A stretch of 10,032 nucleotides of DNA from assembly GCA_017880745.1 (NCBI GenBank), contig JADGRR010000069.1, positions 1-10,032 on the forward strand, given 5' to 3'. Made by a program: the position numbers and the translations under genes. The stretch is from Burkholderiales bacterium. GTDB taxonomy: Bacteria > Pseudomonadota > Gammaproteobacteria > Burkholderiales > SG8-39. Numbering within the stretch: the first letter of the stretch is position 1; each line of letters starts with the position of its first letter. The notes below the pieces were generated by a model that saw only the letters and a list, made by a program, of their open reading frames with translations, was not told the origin of the DNA and searched no databases. Below are positions 5,326 to 10,032 of the stretch, one piece after another.

Positions 5326-6674
5326 GAGCGCGAACGCAGGGTCAGGATCGCGTAGGGGACGATCCACCACAGGGCGAAAAATGCGAAGTAGGCGTAAAGA
5401 ATCCCGTGCACGAAACGCATGGATCTTTCGATGTATACGTAATAGAGCATGAAGAAGCCGGATCCGATCCCGATAGCGATCAGCACGCGCACCAGGACCA
5501 TCGGGTCGGATACGGCGATCAGCGCGACCGTGGCGGTCGCGATCCAGGTGATCGGAAAGCGCAGATTGGTGACGAGCTTTTCCAACACGGCAATCACCAT
5601 GGGCACTAGCGGCCGCTTCCACACGATGCGGACGAACTGGATTTCTTCGCGGATATTGCTGCGCTCCCAGCGCAGAAACATCTTGCACAGTTTGGCATAG
5701 GTGTCCGGTACCAGCGTACGGACGACGGCGCTGCCCTGGTACACCGTGTCGTATCCGCATTCCAGGATGGCGTTCGTGAGCGCGCGGTCCTCGCCGTAGG
5801 TGCAGCGCACCCCGAGGAAACGCTGCGCGAGCCAAGGCTCCAGAGCCTCGCCCACGACGCTCGCCCGATACCCGGCAAGCGCCCCGGGACAGCAGTACAC
5901 GGTGCGGTAGGTGGACTGCACGCTGCGCTGGAAATCGAACGAAAGAACGAAGCTCACGTGCAACATCCGTGGAATGATGCCCTGATCCCGATTCAATGCA
6001 GCGACCTTCCCCGCGACGGCGCCCACGCGCGGGTCACGGAAAGGACCCGCCATCGCAAGCAGTGCGCCGGCTTCGATTACGCTGTCCGAATCGATCGTGA
6101 CCAGGATAGCGCCGCGCGCCGCGCGGAATCCGGCCGCGAGCGCCGCGCGCTTGCCCTGGTTGCGCTCGAATTGCACCGCGCTAACCAGGCCCGGATGGCG
6201 CGCAGCCGCGCGCTGGATGTAGGTCCAGGTGTCGTCGGTGCTACCGTCGTCCACGACCAGAATCTCGAGCCGCCCGTGCGGGTAGCGTGCGGCCGCGACC
6301 GACTCGATGGACTGTTCAACCATGGCACCTTCGTTGTAGGCCGGGATCACCACGGTCATTGTCGGCGCCCATTCATACGTAGCAGGCTCGAACGGCCGAT
6401 AGCTGAACCAAAGCAGGGTGCGTAGCGCCAGCATCAGCAGCCCCATCGATGCCAGAATCAGGCTGGGCTTCAGAACCGAAACGCTCAGGTTTCCGGCTTC
6501 GATTGCTTGGACGACCGGACGAAACAAGTCGCCGTGCAACACGCCAAAACAAATAGCAGCAAGGCTCAGCACGATGGCTGAGCCCACCAGTATTCGATGC
6601 ACTCGTCCCGGCGGCAGGCCAGGATCGACGAAGGAAGGGACTCGCGGAAATACAGCCTGTAAGCTTGGGGGCAT
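5310..6674 (-). CDS. Membrane-bound processive glycosyltransferase, family 2 (hyaluronan synthase/NodC-like)
   Basis: The product is an inner-membrane polysaccharide synthase of 454 residues that would polymerise UDP-sugars and move the chain across the membrane. Two N-terminal helices (about 27-47 and 71-90) precede a GT2 domain at about 105-340. This domain holds TMTVVIPAYNEG (105-116), VVDDGSTDDT (140-149), the DxD metal motif in TIDSDS (193-198), PGALAGYRA (263-271) and GEDRALTN (294-301, the catalytic acid-base region). FLRWERSNIREE (333-344) occupies the QxxRW site. C-terminal hydrophobic segments follow at about 375-390, 392-412 and 421-447. The architecture matches hyaluronan synthase/NodC/chitin synthase-like enzymes. 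The usual first Gln of QxxRW is replaced by Met332, although Arg335-Trp336 are kept. The start at 6674 has AAGGGA about 6 nt upstream; an in-frame ATG at 6716 would add 14 residues but has no ribosome binding site. It is coupled to the dehydrogenase, which could supply its uronic-acid donor. Confidence 0.9.
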   Translation of the reverse strand: MPPSLQAVFPRVPSFVDPGLPPGRVHRILVGSAIVLSLAAICFGVLHGDLFRPVVQAIEAGNLSVSVLKPSLILASMGLLMLALRTLLWFSYRPFEPATYEWAPTMTVVIPAYNEGAMVEQSIESVAAARYPHGRLEILVVDDGSTDDTWTYIQRAAARHPGLVSAVQFERNQGKRAALAAGFRAARGAILVTIDSDSVIEAGALLAMAGPFRDPRVGAVAGKVAALNRDQGIIPRMLHVSFVLSFDFQRSVQSTYRTVYCCPGALAGYRASVVGEALEPWLAQRFLGVRCTYGEDRALTNAILECGYDTVYQGSAVVRTLVPDTYAKLCKMFLRWERSNIREEIQFVRIVWKRPLVPMVIAVLEKLVTNLRFPITWIATATVALIAVSDPMVLVRVLIAIGIGSGFFMLYYVYIERSMRFVHGILYAYFAFFALWWIVPYAILTLRSRSWMTR

Positions 6675-6775
6675 GTTCGTCCCTTCGTGACAATTGAGCG
6701 TTTGGTATCTATACATACCCGCGCGGCACCGCGTTACGGCGCGGTCCGGCGGGGAAGTTTTCCTATTCCGAGCGC

Positions 6776-7006
6776 CTAATCGTCCTTTTTCGCGCCCTCA
6801 TCCGCCTTGGCTTGCGCCGCGGGGGCGGAGCCTTCAACTTTCTTTTCTTCCTGGGCGGTAGGGGCCGCGGCCGCCTGGGGGGCTTGGACCACTTGCTGGT
6901 CTGCAGCCGGCTGCGCGGGGGCGCTGCTGGCCTGAGGCGTGATATCAGGGGCGCAGGCAGCCAGTGCCAGGGTTGAAATCGCGGCCGCAATCAGTTTGAC
7001 ATTCAT
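6776..7006 (-). CDS. Small Ala-rich lipoprotein, unknown function
   Basis: This is a 76-residue secreted lipoprotein. MNVKLIAAAISTLALAAC is a classic signal peptide ending in a lipobox (LAAC), so Cys18 would be lipidated after cleavage, leaving 59 residues. The mature part is low-complexity: Ala, Pro and Gln at first, then a charged Glu/Lys/Asp tail ending KKDD. No Asp at +2 is present (the sequence is CAPD), so outer-membrane sorting is expected if the Lol rule holds. The start is supported by AGGAG 7 nt upstream of the ATG at 7006. It lies 101 nt upstream of the glycosyltransferase and in the same direction, so it could be the first gene of that operon; an imperfect GC-rich stem (ACCGCG 6728-6733 with CGCGGT 6740-6745) sits between them. 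Such short disordered lipoproteins are common and poorly conserved. It is real as a lipoprotein gene; its role is unknown. Confidence 0.75.
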   Translation of the reverse strand: MNVKLIAAAISTLALAACAPDITPQASSAPAQPAADQQVVQAPQAAAAPTAQEEKKVEGSAPAAQAKADEGAKKDD

Positions 7007-7232
7007 GGCAATGCTCCTATCTGTTGGTTGAAGGCTATTCGGCCCGCGGCGCGGCCCGACACGTCGTACGCCATTACAACCCAGCCATGTAAGTGGGAGA
7101 TTGCAGACTGCCGCGACTTGGTATCAGAAAGACGTAGAAATATTGCGTACTGTTGCGCATTCGTCGCGTTGTTACATTACGAAACATATCGGCTTGCCCG
7201 GCGGCGCCTGCAGGGTGTTAAATTGAGACAGG
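7007..7232. promoter_or_regulatory. Divergent regulatory region with operator-like repeats
   Basis: This 226-bp region separates the leftward lipoprotein gene from the rightward two-component genes and must hold both promoters. TTGCG occurs at 7143-7147 and again at 7153-7157, exactly one helical turn apart, with TCGCG at 7164-7168. These are followed by an imperfect 17-bp palindrome, TGTTACATTACGAAACA (7170-7186; 12 of 17 positions symmetric). OmpR-family regulators often bind direct repeats spaced by one turn, so self-regulation by the adjacent regulator is a fair guess. For the lipoprotein, the minus strand offers TGTAAT (7078-7073, 5 of 6 to TATAAT) without a good -35. Confidence 0.35.
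7194..7223 (+). promoter_or_regulatory. Candidate promoter of the response regulator gene
   Basis: TTGCCC (7194-7199, 4 of 6) and TTAAAT (7218-7223, 4 of 6) are 18 bp apart. A start near 7230 would leave only about 3 nt before the ATG at 7233, implying a nearly leaderless message. That agrees with the lack of a good Shine-Dalgarno there. Weak by-eye call; the true promoter may be further upstream. Confidence 0.28.
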
Positions 7233-7952
7233 ATGGACGGCCAAGGACACATATTGGTGGTTGACGACGACGCCGAGATTCGCAGCCTCGTCGCCGAGTA
7301 CCTGACATTGCATGGTTATCACGCGAGCGTGGCACGCGATGGAGCCGAGATGCGCAGCGCGCTCAAGGCCGACCGCCCCGATCTCGTCGTTCTCGACTTG
7401 CTGCTCCCCGGCGAAGACGGGCTGTCGCTGTGCCGCGATCTGCGCGCGAATTCGAACATTCCGGTGATCATGCTCACCGCGCGCCGTGAGGAAATCGACC
7501 GCATCATAGGCATCGAGATGGGCGCGGACGATTACCTGGGAAAGCCATTCAATCCACGCGAGCTGCTCGCCCGAATCAAGAGCGTCCTGCGGCGCGCCCG
7601 CGGGCTGCCCGCATCGAGGGGCGACGCCAAGCGCCTGCGCTTCGCTGGCTGGACTCTGGATTGCACTGCTAGGCACCTGATCGATGCGCAAGGCGTGATC
7701 GTGCCGCTGGGCGGCGCCCAGTACCGCTTGCTTGCCGTGTTCCTCAATCACCCCAATCATGTGCTCGAACGCGATAAGCTCGTCAACCTGACACTCGGCC
7801 GCGACGCGATACCTTTCGATCGCAGCATCGACGTGCAAGTGAGCCGGCTGCGACAACTGTTGCGCGATAGCGGGCGCGAGCCCCGCATCGTCAAGACCGT
7901 GCGCAACGGTGGCTACGTGCTCGCAGCAGCAGTCGAGCGGCTTGACGGATGA
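7233..7952 (+). CDS. OmpR-family response regulator
   Basis: This cytoplasmic transcription factor has 239 residues, normal for the OmpR/PhoB class. The receiver domain (about 6-118) shows the acidic pair Asp11-Asp12, the phosphorylation site Asp55 in VVLDLLLPGEDG, Thr82 in MLTAR and Lys104 in GKPF. The C-terminal winged helix (about 133-232) contains LGGAQYRLLAVFLNHPNHVLERDKL and the recognition-helix segment DRSIDVQVSRLR. It ends with the wing TVRNGGYVL, where TVRGxGY is usual. The closing ATGA overlaps the kinase start by 4 nt, so the two are translationally coupled and surely form a pair. The start at ATG 7233 fits the domain edge, but only a poor GAG lies upstream. Targets are unknown; the divergent lipoprotein-polysaccharide genes are candidates by position only. 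It is close to OmpR-like regulators, but no specific gene name can be assigned. Confidence 0.94.
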   Translation: MDGQGHILVVDDDAEIRSLVAEYLTLHGYHASVARDGAEMRSALKADRPDLVVLDLLLPGEDGLSLCRDLRANSNIPVIMLTARREEIDRIIGIEMGADDYLGKPFNPRELLARIKSVLRRARGLPASRGDAKRLRFAGWTLDCTARHLIDAQGVIVPLGGAQYRLLAVFLNHPNHVLERDKLVNLTLGRDAIPFDRSIDVQVSRLRQLLRDSGREPRIVKTVRNGGYVLAAAVERLDG

Positions 7953-9370
7953 CCCTGCTGCCACGCTCGCTGTTCGGCCGCACGCTGCTGGTGCTGGTCA
8001 CGGGAATGATGCTGGCGGAGATTGCCAGCCAGGTGGTCAATTTCTTCGACCGCGGCAGCGGAGTGTACCGGCTCGGCGCCCAGCAGATGGCGCTGCGGAT
8101 CGCCCAGTCCGCGCGGATTCTGAACCGCCTTACTTCCGCGCAGCGCAGCGCGGTCATCGACGAGATGAACGGACCGACATTCAGCGTCGTCCTGAGCAGC
8201 ACGCCGGTCGACGTGGGAAAGGGTCTCGCCGAACATGACCGCTATGAGCGGGCGCTTTCCGCCTTGATCAAGCTTTACCTTCGCTCGGAGTGGAGCACCT
8301 CGGTCGAAATTACCAGCCTGGGCCGAGCACGCCGTCCCAGGAATTACGAGGCGGTCGACAGTAGTCCCCTCGAGCAGTGGATAGCCCGCCACTTCTATTT
8401 CGTCCTCCCTGGCACTTACTCGATCGTATCGCAGATCAAGCTCGAAGACGGCACTACGGCAGTGTTCTACGCGCGCATTCCGCAGGAGCCGCTCAGCCGG
8501 CTCGAGTCGCTACTACCGAGGCTGCTGCTCACCCTCGCAATCTTTGTGGTGCTCGGCGCGGCGGCAGTGCGCGTGATTACGCGATCGCTTGAGAGGCTCG
8601 CTCGCGCCGCAGAGCAAGTCGGCGCCGAACCTGAGGGCGCGCCGTTGCAGGAGGACGGACCGAGCGAGGTGCGCAGCGTGATCCGTGCCTTCAACCGCAT
8701 GCGGCTGGACTTACGCAGCTACCTGCTGGAACGCGCCCGGATGCTCGGCGCTATTTCGCATGACCTGCAGACGCCGATTACCCGGCTGCGCCTTAGGGCT
8801 GAAATGCTCGCGGACGCCAAGAGCCGCGCCAAGTTCGTGCGCGACCTCGATGAGATGGATGTAATTGCTGCTTCCACGCTCGAATTCTTCAAGAGCCTGG
8901 GCAATGAGCCGCAGCGCCAGCCGCTCGACGTGGGAGCCCTGGTCGGGAGCCTGTGCGAAGATTGGTCCGAGACCGGCCGCGACGTGACGGTACAGGGTCT
9001 TCCACGCGGTCCATACAACTCCCATCCCCAGGCGTTGCGCCGCTGCCTCAACAATCTGGTCGAAAACGCGCTGCGCTACGGCGCGCGAGCGCGGATAAGC
9101 ATCGAAGATGATGATGCGGCCTTGCGCATCGTGGTGCGCGACGACGGGCCAGGCATCCCCGAGCAGGACCTGGAGCGGGTGTTCGAGCCATTCTTTCGCC
9201 TGGAGCAGTCGCGCAACCGCGATAGCGGGGGAACGGGTCTTGGTCTTGCCATCGCGCGCAATATCGCCCGCTGGCACGGGGGCGATATCCACCTGCGCAA
9301 CGCTCCGGACGGAAAAGGACTGATCGCCGAGTTGGTCCTGCCACGGTCCCGGTCAAGCGCGGTTCGCTAA
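7949..9370 (+). CDS. Membrane sensor histidine kinase
   Basis: The product is an inner-membrane sensor kinase of 473 residues and the partner of the preceding regulator. Helix 1 (about 11-31) and helix 2 (about 188-209) flank a periplasmic domain of about 155 residues with no motif I recognise. A HAMP-type linker follows (about 210-262). The dimerisation domain holds His271 in AISHDLQTPITRLRLRAE, the phospho-acceptor. The ATPase domain shows the N-box RRCLNNLVENALRYG (Asn373), the G1 box DDGPGIP (398-404), the F-box EPFFRLEQSRN and the G2 box GGTGLGLAIARNIARWHGG (427-445). All catalytic elements are intact. The HDLQTPITRLR form of the H-box is common in EnvZ-like kinases of proteobacteria. 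The 4-nt overlap with the regulator gene makes operonic expression near certain. The signal sensed cannot be inferred. No clear terminator follows the stop. Confidence 0.94.
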   Translation: MTLLPRSLFGRTLLVLVTGMMLAEIASQVVNFFDRGSGVYRLGAQQMALRIAQSARILNRLTSAQRSAVIDEMNGPTFSVVLSSTPVDVGKGLAEHDRYERALSALIKLYLRSEWSTSVEITSLGRARRPRNYEAVDSSPLEQWIARHFYFVLPGTYSIVSQIKLEDGTTAVFYARIPQEPLSRLESLLPRLLLTLAIFVVLGAAAVRVITRSLERLARAAEQVGAEPEGAPLQEDGPSEVRSVIRAFNRMRLDLRSYLLERARMLGAISHDLQTPITRLRLRAEMLADAKSRAKFVRDLDEMDVIAASTLEFFKSLGNEPQRQPLDVGALVGSLCEDWSETGRDVTVQGLPRGPYNSHPQALRRCLNNLVENALRYGARARISIEDDDAALRIVVRDDGPGIPEQDLERVFEPFFRLEQSRNRDSGGTGLGLAIARNIARWHGGDIHLRNAPDGKGLIAELVLPRSRSSAVR

Positions 9371-9397
9371 CGCGGCAGTCGGCGCGCCTAATCCGCT

Positions 9398-9608
9398 ATG
9401 GCCAGGCAGGGAACGGCGCTGAAAGAAATGGGGCTTGGGGCCATCCGCGTCTAAGCGATGAATGACTGCTTTCCGCCAAGAATATCGGAGACCGCTCCTG
9501 GCCGGACTGGGACAATCAACTCGGCAGGTTCAAGAAGGTCGCGTTCGTCGATGCGTTGCACAACGCGAGATAAACGACGAAATGCGGATGCTCGAATTTA
9601 CAAGTTAA
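9398..9608 (+). pseudogene. Possible decayed gene remnant
   Basis: The spacer after the kinase has no intact gene, but protein-like stretches appear in shifting plus-strand frames. From 9398, 18 residues end in LKEMGLGAIRV. From 9466, a frame opens right after a TGA and runs through DRSWPDWDNQLGRF and VAFVDALHNAR to a TAA at 9571. One base away, a third frame gives INDEMRMLEFTS and stops at 9606. Joined by single-base changes, the last two would read like a smooth protein C-terminus with a natural composition (Trp, Asp, Asn, Phe) rather than the Arg/Ala-rich noise of antisense frames here. I do not recognise the family. The last 11 nt overlap the dehalogenase 3' end. It could equally be chance; low confidence. 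Confidence 0.25.
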
Positions 9609-10032
9609 GCTTCGCCGCGAGATCGATGAAATCGGCAGCGTTGACGTCGAAATTTTTCTCCGGCTTCACATCCTTCTTCGCCGGATCGCCGTACTCGAGC
9701 GGCCGCTGCACGAATGCGGCGCGCAGGCCCGCCGCTTGAGCCGCGCGCAGGTCGTCCTTGTGCGCCGCCACCATCATCACTTGGTGCGGTTCGAAGCCGA
9801 GCATGGCCGCCGCTCCCTGATAGGCTTCGGGATCGGGTTTGTAATGATGGAACAGTTCCGCGGAGAGCACGCAATCCCAGGGCAGCCCGGCATGTTTCGC
9901 CATGTTGGTGAGCAGGCTGATGTTGCCGTTCGAGAGCGTGGTAATGAGGTAGCCTTTCTTCAGACGCTTCAGGCCGCGCACCGCATCGGGCCAGGGCGCA
10001 AGGCGGTGCCAGATGCGGTTGAGCTGGTCCTT
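9598..10032 (-). CDS. Haloacid dehalogenase type II (HAD superfamily), C-terminal part
   Basis: This gene enters from the right edge; 144 C-terminal residues are visible and the start lies outside. The HAD fold is clear. TTLSNGN (31-37 of the visible part) is motif II with Ser34, HHYKPDPEAY (62-71) carries the motif III lysine Lys65, and VAAHKDDLRAAQAAGLRAAFV (88-108) is motif IV with Asp93/Asp94. The order and spacing match L-2-haloacid dehalogenases, which replace a halide on short 2-haloacids with hydroxyl through an Asp ester. The catalytic N-terminal Asp is off the window, so activity cannot be checked. Many members act on other substrates, so 'type II haloacid dehalogenase family' is as far as I would go. 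The tail after PLEYG (about 30 residues) is Lys/Asp-rich and ends KLNL. It is convergent with the two-component operon, and no terminator is evident downstream; GCGTTG / CAACGC at 9553-9566 is a short stem without a T-run. Confidence 0.88.
   Translation of the reverse strand, partial: KDQLNRIWHRLAPWPDAVRGLKRLKKGYLITTLSNGNISLLTNMAKHAGLPWDCVLSAELFHHYKPDPEAYQGAAAMLGFEPHQVMMVAAHKDDLRAAQAAGLRAAFVQRPLEYGDPAKKDVKPEKNFDVNAADFIDLAAKLNL

Noticed and set aside
5326..5835. Upstream extension of the dehydrogenase reading frame
   Set aside because: These codons are an out-of-frame reading of the glycosyltransferase gene, with Arg/His-rich noise; the true protein begins at the ATG at 5325.
6704..6719. GGTAT/ATACC inverted repeat just before the glycosyltransferase
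   Set aside because: Arms of only 5 bp with a 6-nt spacer; too short to call an operator without conservation data.

Overview
The window looks like ordinary chromosome from a GC-rich proteobacterium, most likely a betaproteobacterium. The inference rests on the thiS / thiG / trmB cluster, the overall base composition and codon use, and an anti-Shine-Dalgarno hairpin RNA of a kind known from that class. No transposase, integrase, CRISPR array, tRNA or rRNA was found.

Layout, left to right. (1) 145-1344 (+): a 12-helix major facilitator transporter. (2) 1459-3654 (+): a tight metabolic cluster of thiS (sulfur carrier), an OsmC-family thiol protein inserted between the two thiazole genes, thiG (thiazole synthase) and trmB (tRNA m7G46 methyltransferase), with a perfect 8-bp hairpin between thiG and trmB. 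(3) 3655-3942: an intergenic stretch holding, on the minus strand, a compact two-hairpin RNA of about 73 nt. Its first loop carries CTCCTCC (an anti-Shine-Dalgarno sequence) and its second hairpin is a rho-independent terminator. (4) 7006 down to 3943 (-): a small lipoprotein, a membrane-bound processive family 2 glycosyltransferase of the hyaluronan synthase / NodC type, and a nucleotide-sugar 6-dehydrogenase. The last two genes overlap by 16 nt. Together they look like a minimal module for making and exporting a uronic-acid-containing polysaccharide. (5) 7233-9370 (+): a two-component system, with an OmpR-type response regulator and a membrane histidine kinase overlapping by 4 nt (ATGA), transcribed divergently from the lipoprotein gene. 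(6) 9371-9597: a spacer with what may be the decayed 3' end of a gene. (7) 9598-10032 (-): the C-terminal part of a type II haloacid dehalogenase, running off the right edge.

The most notable element is the minus-strand anti-Shine-Dalgarno RNA at 3816-3888, just downstream of the polysaccharide operon. Next come the two-gene polysaccharide module itself, whose second gene is visibly AT-richer toward its 3' end, and the OsmC gene embedded in the thiazole cluster. The divergent two-component system may control the polysaccharide genes, but only position supports that.
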